Translations under genes and position numbers: made by a program | The notes under the pieces: generated by a model | What the model was told of the DNA's origin: nothing | What the model saw: the letters and a program-made list of their open reading frames with translations, nothing else | Database searches by the model: none | Shown here: positions 17,142-26,439 of the stretch, piece after piece | Numbering within the stretch: position 1 is the stretch's first letter | Layout of the letters: each line of letters opens with the position of its first letter | Assembly (NCBI GenBank): GCA_947168045.1 | Contig: CAMVKN010000040.1 | Location: 1-35,585 of the forward strand | DNA: 35,585 nucleotides | Source of the DNA: an uncultured Prevotellaceae bacterium | GTDB taxonomy: Bacteria > Bacteroidota > Bacteroidia > Bacteroidales > Bacteroidaceae | Direction of reading: 5' to 3'

Positions 17142-18899
17142 ATGAATAAGAAACAGAAGCATCCCATCCTTCTCCTGCCTTTGCTGTTGGTGGGAGGGTT
17201 GGCTTTAGCCGGTTGTACGGACAATAACTACGACCTGAGCGACATTGACGGAACGGTGGCCTTTGGCAGCGACAAGGGCATCACCCTGCCGGGCAACAAC
17301 TCAACGACGGAAATCAAGCTGAGTGACCTCATCGACATTGACGGAAGCGACTGCATCACCACGCTCGACAATGGCGACTATGCGTTCTTCAAGGTCGGCG
17401 ATGACGTGGACCCTGTCCACCCCTCCATCGACCGCATCAGGATTACCAAGCGGTCGGCTGACGACATCCCACAGAAGGTGGGGCCCGACAGCGAGCCGGA
17501 GGGCTGGGACGCCGTGCCCATAGGGACGACCATCAGCGGCACTGCAGGCAGCATAGAGAGGAACATCAGCTTCTTCGACTACCGTGGTGACAAGCCTGAG
17601 GAGGTGGTCGACCTGCAGGAGGTGGACATTGACGGAACAGTGTCGCTCTCACTCTCGTTCAACAACAACCTGCAGGCCTTCCTGCCACGTTTCACCAGCG
17701 TCGACGTGCTGTTCCCCCAGTACATGACGCTGAAGAACGTGTCGCGTGGTACGGTGGTGGGCAACAAGATTGTGTTTGGCAGCATCCCCACCAACGAGGT
17801 GCTGACCGTCACGGCCGAGGTGGCCTCGCTGACCTTCGGCAAAGGCGACGCTGACAACGTCATCAAGGTCGATGGCGACAAGGTCGTCATCAATGGCAAC
17901 GTGAAGCTGGTGGCCACCTATCCTGACCTGGTGAAAGGCGTGGGCGACATCACCGACATGCAAATCAACGGCACGACCCATATCACCGACATCGACATCG
18001 TCAGCGCTACGGGGCGTTTCAACCCTTCGATTGACCTTGACGATTTAGGCGACGTGAAGATAACCAACGTGCCCGACTTCCTCGATGACCCTGAGGTGAA
18101 CATCAGCATCCATGACCCGCAGATAACGCTGAATATCAATAGCAATATGGACATCGACGGCATCGTGGACGGCACGCTGACCGCCTATTTCAAGGATGGC
18201 AGCCAGCGGACGGTGGCGGTGAACGACATCAGCGTGCCCCGTCGCTCGAGCTCCAAGATTCTGATTTGCCGGCAGCCCAAGGCCATGCCCTATGAGGACT
18301 ACACACAGGTGAAGGTTGTGAGCAACCTCTCCGACCTGGTCAAGACCATACCCGAGCGGATGACCTTCAAGGCCAACGCACAGGCCGACCAGACCACGAC
18401 GGGCACCTTCTTGCTGGGCTATGACGGCTACGAGGTCTCGACGGCCTATCAGCTGGAGGCTCGGCTGGCCCTCGACGCCGGCTCCGTCGTGGTCTACAAT
18501 GACACCATCGACGGGTGGCACGAGGACCTGAAGGACATCGACATGAGCCTCGACTCGAGGGTGATGCTGACCTTCGACGTGGACAACAAGGTGCCGGCCG
18601 AGGTGGCACTCGAAATCGTTCCCATAGGCGCTGACGGCACTGACCTCAACACGCCACAGAAGACCTGGATAGAGGTGAAGAACCCGGCCACGGTGAAGCC
18701 GGGCACCACCAAGGGCGTGACGGCAGAAATCGTCCAGAAGGAGCCCAAGGCCATGAAACAGCTCGACGGCATCCGCATCCATGCCGTCATCACCTCGGCT
18801 GACGCCATACCGCTGAACAAGAGCACACAGACTATCAAACTCGAGAACATCACTGCCACGCTGGTGGGCAAAGTGGTCATGGAAGACAATAAAGACTGA
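17142..18899 (+). CDS. Large lipoprotein of unknown function
   Basis: The protein has 585 aa. A lipoprotein signal ends in LAGC (Cys25). The remainder is predicted all-beta, rich in Asp and Val, with repeated 'D(I/V)DG' motifs and no catalytic signature recognised. Proteins of this kind are found in Bacteroidales next to outer-membrane beta-barrel proteins of the DUF5723 type, as here. The stop overlaps the start of the next gene (TGATG), implying translational coupling. The two probably form an outer-membrane pair; lipoprotein and barrel functions are inferred from position, not from motifs. Confidence 0.85.
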   Translation: MNKKQKHPILLLPLLLVGGLALAGCTDNNYDLSDIDGTVAFGSDKGITLPGNNSTTEIKLSDLIDIDGSDCITTLDNGDYAFFKVGDDVDPVHPSIDRIRITKRSADDIPQKVGPDSEPEGWDAVPIGTTISGTAGSIERNISFFDYRGDKPEEVVDLQEVDIDGTVSLSLSFNNNLQAFLPRFTSVDVLFPQYMTLKNVSRGTVVGNKIVFGSIPTNEVLTVTAEVASLTFGKGDADNVIKVDGDKVVINGNVKLVATYPDLVKGVGDITDMQINGTTHITDIDIVSATGRFNPSIDLDDLGDVKITNVPDFLDDPEVNISIHDPQITLNINSNMDIDGIVDGTLTAYFKDGSQRTVAVNDISVPRRSSSKILICRQPKAMPYEDYTQVKVVSNLSDLVKTIPERMTFKANAQADQTTTGTFLLGYDGYEVSTAYQLEARLALDAGSVVVYNDTIDGWHEDLKDIDMSLDSRVMLTFDVDNKVPAEVALEIVPIGADGTDLNTPQKTWIEVKNPATVKPGTTKGVTAEIVQKEPKAMKQLDGIRIHAVITSADAIPLNKSTQTIKLENITATLVGKVVMEDNKD

Positions 18900-20356
18900 T
18901 GGACGACATGCAAAAGACACTGACAGCTATGAAAATCAACTGCAAACACATATTGCTATCCCTCGGCCTGATGGCAGCGGCTGGCACCATGACGGCCCAA
19001 GAGCTGAACTCAGCCTACTTCACACAGGACTTTAAGTTCCGCCACGACCTGAACCCCGCCTTCGGAAACGACCAGGGCTACGTCACCATCTTGCCTGGAC
19101 TGAGCCAGCTCAATGTCAAGACGCAAGGCAACTTCGGCGTGCGTGACGTCCTCTTCAAGAATCCTGCCACGGGCAAGTACGACCGCACCTTCCTCCATCC
19201 CGACGTGCCGACGGACGAGGCCCTGAAAGGCTTTGCCGATGGCAAGAACCGTCTGGCGGCTGACGTCCGCGTCACGTTGCTGTCAGCCGGCTTCAAGGGC
19301 TTCGGTGGCTATAACACCATCGAGCTCAACATGCGCGGCAGCGCCGGACTCTACCTGCCTGGCAACCTGATTCGCTTTGCAAAGAACATGACCAACGATG
19401 TCTATCACTTCGACTTCGGCGCACGCGCCATGGCCTTCGGAGAAATAGCCCTCGGCCATTCACGGCAGATTGACGACAACCTGCGCATGGGAGCCAAGCT
19501 GAAGGCGTTGTTAGGCGTGGCACGTGCCGACCTGCAGGTCAAGAACATGGAGGCACGCTTCACGGGCAACGAGTGGCTGCTGACCAGCGGCGAGGCCCAG
19601 GCGGAGGTCAACATGAAGGGCATCAAGTTCGTGGACGACACGGAAGACACCTATAAGAACGGCTCCAGAAACGAGCACGTCGACCTGGGCGAGACGGATA
19701 TTGATGGCGCCGGCGTGAGTGGCTTTGGCTTAGGCCTCGACCTGGGTGCTGAGTACCGGGTGGAAGGCGTGGAAGGGCTGAGGCTCAGTGCCGCCCTCAC
19801 CGACCTGGGATTCATCAACTGGAAAAACAGCAACGTGCTGAAGCAGAAGAAGGGCACCTTTGTCTTCGACGGTTTCCACGACGTGGCCGTGAACGACGAT
19901 GATGCAGCGCCGGGGACGACGATGGAGGAGCAAAGCGACAGCTATGCCGACCAGTTCTCTGACTTCATCAATATGAAGAATGAAGGCGACAAGGGTAGCA
20001 AGACCACCATGCTGGCGGCTACGATGAACATCGGCGCCGAGTATCAGCTGCCCATGTATAAGCGACTGTCATTCGGATTGTTAGGACAGCACCACTTTGC
20101 TGGCGAGTACTCGTGGACCGAAGGCCGTCTCAGCGCCAACTGGATGCCTCTGAAATGGCTTGACGGTGGCGTCAGTCTGGCCGTGAACACCTTCTGCGTC
20201 AGCGCCGGCTGGGTGCTGAACATCCACCCCAAAGGCTTCAACATCTTCGTGGGCATGGACCACATCCAGGGCAAGCAGACCAAGGATGGCGTGCCCCTGA
20301 GCTCGAACTCCAGCCTCGTCATCGGCATGAACATCGCCTGGGGCGGCGGCAAGTAG
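18899..20356 (+). CDS. DUF5723-like outer-membrane beta-barrel protein
   Basis: The protein has up to 485 aa. The ATG at 18899 overlaps the upstream stop (TGATG); an alternative ATG at 18929 gives a shorter, more typical signal peptide (MKINCKHILLSLGLMAAAG...AQ). After the signal the protein starts 'ELNSAYFTQDFKFRHDLNPAF', a pattern known from the Bacteroidales DUF5723/PorV-like barrel families. Alternating hydrophobic strands run through to the end, which finishes 'SLVIGMNIAWGGGK'. It probably sits in the outer membrane as partner of the preceding lipoprotein. Its stop lies one base from the stop of the convergent PL9 gene, and no terminator fits in the gap. Confidence 0.8.
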   Translation: MDDMQKTLTAMKINCKHILLSLGLMAAAGTMTAQELNSAYFTQDFKFRHDLNPAFGNDQGYVTILPGLSQLNVKTQGNFGVRDVLFKNPATGKYDRTFLHPDVPTDEALKGFADGKNRLAADVRVTLLSAGFKGFGGYNTIELNMRGSAGLYLPGNLIRFAKNMTNDVYHFDFGARAMAFGEIALGHSRQIDDNLRMGAKLKALLGVARADLQVKNMEARFTGNEWLLTSGEAQAEVNMKGIKFVDDTEDTYKNGSRNEHVDLGETDIDGAGVSGFGLGLDLGAEYRVEGVEGLRLSAALTDLGFINWKNSNVLKQKKGTFVFDGFHDVAVNDDDAAPGTTMEEQSDSYADQFSDFINMKNEGDKGSKTTMLAATMNIGAEYQLPMYKRLSFGLLGQHHFAGEYSWTEGRLSANWMPLKWLDGGVSLAVNTFCVSAGWVLNIHPKGFNIFVGMDHIQGKQTKDGVPLSSNSSLVIGMNIAWGGGK

Positions 20357-20357
20357 T

Positions 20358-22424
20358 TTAGAACATACGGACCTGCTGGCCTATGGCGTTGTAGCGCTGA
20401 CCAAGCTTGTCGATGACCAGTCGGCCGCCAACGATGGCTTTGTGGGCGGCTTGACTACTGCTGTCACCCTCCAAGAGGTAGTGGATGCTTGATTCACTGG
20501 CACCGGGCCGCTCATAGGGGCCGAGGTCGCGCGCCTGGCCTGTGACGGTACGTCGCAGGAAGGGGAAGTCAGCCACCAGCTGCTGCCATACCGGCATCGA
20601 CTCCTCAAGCGTGGCGTTGCCGGCATCAATCATCTTGCTGTCGGCTGCCAGACGACCGAACTTGCGCGGCAGGCCACCGTAGATGTCGCGTGGCATCAGG
20701 GCGTCGTCCTCGTCGAGCGACAGGTAGTCGTCGTAGCTGATGCCGGTGACAAGGTGGTTGGTCCAGCCATTCTTCGACATCTCAGCAGCCAGGGCGTTGT
20801 AGTCGTCGTGGCCGACGCAAATCTCCTGCCTGCCGAGACACACATTGTTATAATAGAAAGACTTGGCATCCGAGCCGCCCGACTCGAACATGAAGTCGTA
20901 GCCGCAGTCGAAGCCCAGGCAGCCCACCAGCACATGGCCGTCCTTGTGGCTGTTGCAGTCGAAGCCCTTGACCGACCCACTCTTGTTATGTCCGAAGGAG
21001 ATGCAGTTGAAGGCATAGTGGACACCCTTCGACGAGCCACCCTCGCCATTGCCGCCCAGCTTGATGCCATTGCCGTTGCCCGAGAAGGATGCCGACGTCT
21101 GCAGGTATTCCTTCACCCACTGGTGGTCCTCAGCCTTGCCCGACTCCCAGGCCCAGCACTCAGCCATCACCACGTCGAAGTCGGTCTCGTAGAGGTCCCA
21201 TGCATCATCGCTGTTGCGCCATGCACGGCAGCGGACGAAGCGGTTGCCGATGCCGTTGTGCATCTTGCAGGCAAAGCCGTCGGCATCGCTTCCATAGTTG
21301 GTGTCGCAGTCGCAGTTGTGGTGCGAGTCGCAGTCGACGATGTCGTTGTAGGCGCAATAGGTGCCGTCGTTGCGGCTGACGCCAGGGAAGCTGTTGCTGA
21401 AGTTATGGCCGAAGCCGAGCTGGAGCCCGGTGTCGAGATTGTATGAGAACTCGCAGCGCTCGATGCGGTTGTGCGAGCCTTCCACCTTCATGCCGTTGTC
21501 GGCAGCGTGCGTGATGTGAATGCCGAAGAAGATGTGGTAGTCGCCGGTAAGCAGGATGCCGCGGTCGCCCACCTTCGAGGTCTGCCTGTTGCAGTCGAGG
21601 AGCTGCTGCTCGAAGTCGAACACAGGCTTCTCGCCATCAGCGCACCTGATGACGATGGGCCGTTGCTCGGTACCCTTCTTGTTCATGCGGACCGTGAGCT
21701 TGCCGTCCGTGCCGTACTTGCTGATTCTGTACGTCCCACCCTTGCAGACGATGTGGTCGCCAGGCTGGGCGGCAGCATAGGCTACGGCGATGTTGTACCA
21801 AGGATGAGCCTCCGTTCCGTCGCCTGTGTTGTCATCGCCCTCAGGTGAGATGTAATAGGTGTTGACAGCTGTGGGAAACGCCTTGGTGGGCACCCATACG
21901 CCCTCCACAATGTAGGTGGGGTCGTCGGGGTCGGTAGGCGTGGTGCCGCCATCGGAGTAGACGGCGGTGAAGGTGTTCATGTAGACGTTGTTGTCGCCTT
22001 GTATCCTGAACCGTACGCCCGTCATCTCGTCCGTGCCGGTCTTCTTGCTGTATGTCGCAAACGATGATGAACTGCTCTTGATGACAAAACGGTCCAGTTC
22101 GGTCCACGTAGAGCCATCGTCGACAGAATAGCAGACGACCACGTTCTTGTTGCTGCCACCGGAACGGTAGCCCCAGGAAATCTTCGCCACATGGTCGAGG
22201 GCAGGGCTGGTGACCGAGCTGCCAGTGTTGTTGGACTTCAGGCTTTTTACGCCGTTGGACGTCGTGACATTCATGTTGTTGAACGTCCAGACGCCGCTGG
22301 GCAGCGTGTGGTCACCGCTGAGGCTCCCCGTAGGAAGCGAGGAGAAGTCTTTGGTCAGCTTCTCGGCTGCCTGCTCCATGAGTGCACAGAGCGCCAGACA
22401 AAACAATATGGTTAGCTGTTTCAT
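20358..22424 (-). CDS. PL9 pectate lyase with an N-terminal beta-sandwich domain
   Basis: This is an exported enzyme that should cleave polygalacturonate by beta-elimination with Ca2+. The protein has 688 aa with signal MKQLTILFCLALCALMEQAA. A beta-sandwich (about 25-158) of carbohydrate-binding type comes first, then a linker rich in Thr/Pro/Asp, then the right-handed beta-helix (about 188-600). PL9 motifs: Ca-ligand Asp cluster 'SDADGFACK' (380-387) and 'NSDDAWDLY' (404-412), and the likely catalytic Lys in 'GNGIKLGG' (about K455). The tail ends 'IDKLGQRYNAIGQQVRMF', a T9SS-like or Prevotella-type C-terminus. It is the last gene of the - strand pectin block and follows the PL1 gene by 99 bases, in which a hairpin repeat lies. 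Confidence 0.93.
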   Translation of the reverse strand: MKQLTILFCLALCALMEQAAEKLTKDFSSLPTGSLSGDHTLPSGVWTFNNMNVTTSNGVKSLKSNNTGSSVTSPALDHVAKISWGYRSGGSNKNVVVCYSVDDGSTWTELDRFVIKSSSSSFATYSKKTGTDEMTGVRFRIQGDNNVYMNTFTAVYSDGGTTPTDPDDPTYIVEGVWVPTKAFPTAVNTYYISPEGDDNTGDGTEAHPWYNIAVAYAAAQPGDHIVCKGGTYRISKYGTDGKLTVRMNKKGTEQRPIVIRCADGEKPVFDFEQQLLDCNRQTSKVGDRGILLTGDYHIFFGIHITHAADNGMKVEGSHNRIERCEFSYNLDTGLQLGFGHNFSNSFPGVSRNDGTYCAYNDIVDCDSHHNCDCDTNYGSDADGFACKMHNGIGNRFVRCRAWRNSDDAWDLYETDFDVVMAECWAWESGKAEDHQWVKEYLQTSASFSGNGNGIKLGGNGEGGSSKGVHYAFNCISFGHNKSGSVKGFDCNSHKDGHVLVGCLGFDCGYDFMFESGGSDAKSFYYNNVCLGRQEICVGHDDYNALAAEMSKNGWTNHLVTGISYDDYLSLDEDDALMPRDIYGGLPRKFGRLAADSKMIDAGNATLEESMPVWQQLVADFPFLRRTVTGQARDLGPYERPGASESSIHYLLEGDSSSQAAHKAIVGGRLVIDKLGQRYNAIGQQVRMF

Positions 22425-22466
22425 GTTACTTTATTTCTTTTTAGAGGTGAGAGGTAAGAGGTAAAA

Positions 22467-22530
22467 GGATAGCTTTGCCACTTCATTTTTCATCATTCGC
22501 ATTTGGGCGTGCAAACTATCCTCTCACCTC
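22467..22530. repeat. Copy 1 of the intercistronic hairpin repeat
   Basis: GGATAG...GTGCAAACTATCC: a 64-bp segment starting GGATAGCTTTGCCACTTCAT that recurs at 23878-23941 with two substitutions. It forms a hairpin and lies between the PL9 start (22424) and the PL1 stop (22524), overlapping the latter. GAGGTGAGAGG-type repeats flank both ends. Confidence 0.85.
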
Positions 22531-23840
22531 TCACTCCTATAAAGTTTGTTCGTTTGTGTCGTGCCGTCGCTCATCTCGAATTCCATGATGTTGACACCCT
22601 TCTGAGGAGTGGCGAGCCGTACACCGTTCATGTTATAGTAGCGGATGCCCACCACCTGTGCACCGTCGGCAGCCGTTGCCGTCTCAATGGCTGTCGTCTG
22701 GCCGTAGTTGGCATTGCCGCGAGTGGTCAGCAACTCTTCGTCAAGGGTGGCTCCGGCACCGTTGTCAGGATTGGTCAGCACATCGTACACCATATCGGCG
22801 GGATAGACCTTGCAGTGGTAGTTGGCGTCATCGTAGGGGTTGTAGACGGTGCCCGTGTAGCCCCTGCCTATCTCCACGGCATCGCCCTCGCCGATGCAAC
22901 CGGTGATGGTGAAGTGGTACTTCTTGTCGCTCTGCAGGTAGTACTTGTTATGGCCGCGCATGTCCTCTTCTCCCGACTTGAGGACGGTGTGCGAGAAGTC
23001 GCCGTTCTCGATGTACATCTTCGAGCTGTGGCCAATGCCGATGCAGTATTGTGCGGGGTCATCCGTCGTACCGTTCTCCCACAGGCAGTTGGCGATGTGC
23101 ACCTTGCCGAAGCGGATGCGTGGACAGCGCTGGCCGCAGCCGTGATACCACCAGCAGTTGACGAAGGTGGCATTGAGGTAGCCCTCGTCGTCGCCAATTT
23201 TGTCGCTGCTGCCCCACAACGACGAGCAGCGGTGGTCGTCGCTCTCGCCCGGCCTGGGCCATGGGGCTATCAGGTAGGAGAACTTGCACCACGAGATGGT
23301 CATGTTGTCCGACCTGGTCTTCGCGTCGAGGTTGCCGTCCACGCCGTCCTGTATGTCGCAGTGGTCTATCCAGATGTTCTTCGACTCTACCAGCTGTATG
23401 TTGTCACAGGCGGAGATGTCGTAGGCACCGGCTCCGAGCAGCGTCAGGTTGCGGAAGATGCAGTTCTCCCAGCCTTGGCAGTAGAAGAACCCGGCGTTGT
23501 CGGCATTGTCGTTGTGGTCCCTGTTGTACAGCGACGACCCAGGCAGGCCGTAGATGGTGCAGTTCGCCACCTTGTCATAGCGCAGCTTCTCCTTCACCTC
23601 GATATTGCCGCTGATGTAGATGGTCTTCGACGCCTTGCCGCCCTTACATGCTTGCAGAGCGTTGCGCAGCTCCTGCTCAGTGGTCACCACGACGGGGTTC
23701 TGATTGTTGCTGCCCGTGCACGCCTTGCCTATCGAGGCCCAGCCCACGGGACTGTTCTCATCCATTGGCGACAGCTGGGCATGGCCATACTGCCAGCCCA
23801 GTGCCATCAATAATAATGCTGTCAATAGAATAGTTTTCAT
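22524..23840 (-). CDS. PL1 pectate lyase
   Basis: This is an exported pectate or pectin lyase of family PL1, acting on homogalacturonan. The protein has 438 aa with signal MKTILLTALLLMALGWQYGHAQ. The parallel beta-helix carries 'IWIDHC' (156-161), the Ca-binding 'DGVDGNLD' (165-172) and the catalytic-Arg segment 'RCPRIRFG' (238-245), where R241 or R243 is the likely base as in other PL1 enzymes. The C-terminal 60 residues form a tail with 'IRYYNMNGVRL', a typical Bacteroidales sorting-tail start. The last three residues (SER) and the TGA stop come from a GAGAGGTGA repeat. It lies between two PL9 genes and is probably co-transcribed with them. Confidence 0.94.
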   Translation of the reverse strand: MKTILLTALLLMALGWQYGHAQLSPMDENSPVGWASIGKACTGSNNQNPVVVTTEQELRNALQACKGGKASKTIYISGNIEVKEKLRYDKVANCTIYGLPGSSLYNRDHNDNADNAGFFYCQGWENCIFRNLTLLGAGAYDISACDNIQLVESKNIWIDHCDIQDGVDGNLDAKTRSDNMTISWCKFSYLIAPWPRPGESDDHRCSSLWGSSDKIGDDEGYLNATFVNCWWYHGCGQRCPRIRFGKVHIANCLWENGTTDDPAQYCIGIGHSSKMYIENGDFSHTVLKSGEEDMRGHNKYYLQSDKKYHFTITGCIGEGDAVEIGRGYTGTVYNPYDDANYHCKVYPADMVYDVLTNPDNGAGATLDEELLTTRGNANYGQTTAIETATAADGAQVVGIRYYNMNGVRLATPQKGVNIMEFEMSDGTTQTNKLYRSER

Positions 23841-23871
23841 ATTACTTTAAGTTTCGATAGTTCTTTTCAAA

Positions 23872-23940
23872 GGTGAGAGGATAGCTTTGCCACTTCATTT
23901 TTCATCATTCGCATCTGGGCGTGCAAACTATCCTCTCACC
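23872..23940. repeat. Copy 2 of the intercistronic hairpin repeat
   Basis: GGTGAGAGGATAG at 23872-23884 pairs perfectly with CTATCCTCTCACC at 23928-23940; the stem continues with TTTGC/GCAAA after a one-base bulge. It sits between the PL1 start (23840) and the stop of the larger PL9 gene (23943), the same position relative to its genes as copy 1. It could act as an attenuator or mRNA-processing/stability element in the pectate lyase operon. Confidence 0.88.
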
Positions 23941-23942
23941 TC

Positions 23943-26414
23943 TTACCTCTCACCTCTCTCACCTTTTACCTCTTGTCCCTGAATGTTGTAGTTCACGTCG
24001 CCCTTCCTGATGACGAGGCTCCCGTTGCTGATGACCTTCACGACCTTGCCTGCTGTCAGACTGCCAACCGATGTGATGCCGGTGGGCGCGTCGTTGGCGG
24101 CAGGCACCTTGATGAGCATGTCGTAGATGCGGGCACCGCCGTTGGCTTCGTTCTGCTGGAAGGTGATGCTGCGCACCTTCATCCTGTCGTTTTCGTTGGC
24201 AAGGCCAGCCACTTCCAGTATGTCATAGCTTCCGTATGACCCCTTCTTATACTTCTCTGTGGTGACGCTCCGTGTGGTGCCGTTGGCCATCGTATAGGTA
24301 ATCTTGTACTGACGGCCGCCAGTGAAGTACAGGTTCACCTTCAGTTCCAGCACGCCTTCGTCAAGGGTGAGGGTGAAGCCGCCGTTGCTCTCGCCCAGGC
24401 ATAGGGCACCCTTGCCGAAGCCCGATGACGTCTCGTCCTTCTCGGGGTCGATGGTCGTGGCACTCTTGTCGCCCTGAATCAGCGTGAGGACTGACCGGAG
24501 GTCTGAAGGCATGTCGTCCTCAGCATCGCGGAAGGGGTACCAGTCGCCGGTGATGATGCGGAAGGGTCGCACCAAGGTGATGATGCCCGATGTGGTGACG
24601 GGCTTCACGCCTTCTGCCTCGTTGCCCGTCACCGTCACCTTGAACGTGCAGCCGGACAGCGGCGTGCCGCTGATGGTCAGCGTGTTGCCATCGACGCTAT
24701 AGGTTAGGCCCTCAGCCAAGTCCTCGACGGTAGCCGTAGTGCCAGCCTCGTTCCATTCGTAAACGATGTCGGCAATGGCGTTGCCGTCAACGACCTCCTG
24801 CGATGAGTTGGCCGTCGTGCAGGTCAGGGTAATCTTCTCGGGGATGGTGTAATCGACAGGCACGCCGTCCGTCTCATAGGCACCAAAGTCGGGCGCGGCG
24901 TCGTTGTAGGGGATGTAGAGGTCGTCAGCCGTGATATACTCCAGACCGGCGGCGGCACACTGCGCCTCGGTCATCTTGCGCTCCGGGGTGAAGCCGATGA
25001 CGGCCATGCCCATGTCCTTGAAGATGCTGTTGGGCTTCAGGCGTGCGAAGTTGTTGTTGGGCAGCGAACCGTCATCCTCGCGCTCAGCCATGAAGTCGGC
25101 AACGCTCAGCGACAGGAACTCGCCTGAGTGGTCCTTCGTGGCAGGCGTATAGTCGCCGCCGTCGGGCTTGTAGTTCTCCTTGATGGGACTGCAGCCGTCG
25201 ATGGTCGTCCATGAGTTGTAGGTCGTGCCTGCCGTCGGGTCCTGGTAGCCGTCCTTGTCGGGCGACAGAAACTCGTGGTTGCCAACGTTGTGGCCGTTCT
25301 TCTGGGCGGTGGCACCCCAGCCGATGCAGTTGTGGATGTCCATCATGCCATACTTCAGCTCCGTCGGGAAGCGATAGTTGAACTCATTGCCCCAGGCCAC
25401 GCAGTTGAAGAGATACATGCCCTCGTAGGCGTTGTTCTGGTCGAAGCCCTTGTGCAGGTTGCCGAAGGCCACACAGTTGGTCACCACATGGGCGCCCACC
25501 GACTGGTCGAAGGCGGCGCCACCGGCACTGCCGCCGCCACCCAGCTTGAAGCCGTTGCCGTTCTTGCCCTCATGGCCGTCGCGGGTGTAGCCGGCGTGCC
25601 ACGCCCAGCAGTGGTCGATGACCACGGGGTGATAGACCATGTACAGGTCCCAGTTGTCATCGCTGTTCGTCCATGCGCGACAGCCATAGAACTGCGTGCC
25701 CGGACCGGGGAACAGCTTGCAGGCGAACCCGTCGGCATCGCCGCCGTCATCGCTGCCGTCGTAGCTGCGCGAGTCGTAGTTCTCGTACGAGTCGCAGTTG
25801 ATAATCGTGTTGTAGCGGCAGTACGTGTAGTCAGGGTTATACTGTGGCGTGCCGCTGATGGGGAATGACTTGGTCTCCTCAATCGAGAAGTCCTTGAACA
25901 TGCCTATCTGCAGGCCCGTGTCGTTGTTCCAGCGGAAGGTGCAGCGCTCCACGATGTTGTACGACCCTTCAATCTTCATGCCGTTGTCCTCGGCATTCTG
26001 CAGCACCAGACCGTAGAAGGTCCAGTAGTTGGCCAGGTGGTTCACGTAGATGCAGCGCCCCATCTTGAACGCCGACTCAGTGGTGTGCTTCATCGCTGAG
26101 CCGTCGATGATGACCTTGCCTACGGCATCCTCGGGCCAGGCACGCAGCTCGCAGCGCAGGTCGGGATTGGTGTTCAGGGCAGGAATCTTGATGCGCTCGC
26201 TGATGACGTACGTCCCTTCGTGCACCAGGATACGGTCGCCGGGCTGCACCATCTCCATCGCCTTGTGGATGGTCAGCAACGGTGCCGCTTCGCTGCCGGG
26301 GTTGTCATCGCTGCCACGCGTGTCCACATGGATGTCGGTGGCTGATACGGTTGTGGCAAGAAGAAGCGACAGGCAGCATGCTGCCGACTTCAGGAGTGAG
26401 TAGAGTTTCTGCAT
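23943..26414 (-). CDS. PL9 pectate lyase with C-terminal accessory domains
   Basis: This is an exported polygalacturonate lyase. The protein has 823 aa with a signal peptide ending TTVSA. The beta-helix (about 27-520) has the PL9 Ca-ligand Asp cluster 'GDADGFACK' (225-233) and 'NSDDNWDLY' (250-258), and the probable catalytic Lys in 'GNGFKLGG' (about K290). A putative-Ig-like domain ('GLTYSVDGNTLTISGTPLSG') and a beta-sandwich follow. The tail 'KVISNGSLVIRKGDVNYN', then 'IQGQEVK', is of the Prevotella export type and is extended by GERGER from the downstream repeat. It has its own perfect Bacteroidota promoter (26440-26471) and is the first gene of the PL9-PL1-PL9 block. Confidence 0.94.
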   Translation of the reverse strand: MQKLYSLLKSAACCLSLLLATTVSATDIHVDTRGSDDNPGSEAAPLLTIHKAMEMVQPGDRILVHEGTYVISERIKIPALNTNPDLRCELRAWPEDAVGKVIIDGSAMKHTTESAFKMGRCIYVNHLANYWTFYGLVLQNAEDNGMKIEGSYNIVERCTFRWNNDTGLQIGMFKDFSIEETKSFPISGTPQYNPDYTYCRYNTIINCDSYENYDSRSYDGSDDGGDADGFACKLFPGPGTQFYGCRAWTNSDDNWDLYMVYHPVVIDHCWAWHAGYTRDGHEGKNGNGFKLGGGGSAGGAAFDQSVGAHVVTNCVAFGNLHKGFDQNNAYEGMYLFNCVAWGNEFNYRFPTELKYGMMDIHNCIGWGATAQKNGHNVGNHEFLSPDKDGYQDPTAGTTYNSWTTIDGCSPIKENYKPDGGDYTPATKDHSGEFLSLSVADFMAEREDDGSLPNNNFARLKPNSIFKDMGMAVIGFTPERKMTEAQCAAAGLEYITADDLYIPYNDAAPDFGAYETDGVPVDYTIPEKITLTCTTANSSQEVVDGNAIADIVYEWNEAGTTATVEDLAEGLTYSVDGNTLTISGTPLSGCTFKVTVTGNEAEGVKPVTTSGIITLVRPFRIITGDWYPFRDAEDDMPSDLRSVLTLIQGDKSATTIDPEKDETSSGFGKGALCLGESNGGFTLTLDEGVLELKVNLYFTGGRQYKITYTMANGTTRSVTTEKYKKGSYGSYDILEVAGLANENDRMKVRSITFQQNEANGGARIYDMLIKVPAANDAPTGITSVGSLTAGKVVKVISNGSLVIRKGDVNYNIQGQEVKGERGER

Positions 26415-26439
26415 AGTTAGTTCGTTTTTGATATCGCGG

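Noticed and set aside
22503..23813. 436-aa open frame on the + strand opposite the PL1 gene
   Set aside because: The - strand frame has PL1 catalytic motifs and a signal peptide; the + strand frame is a compositional shadow.
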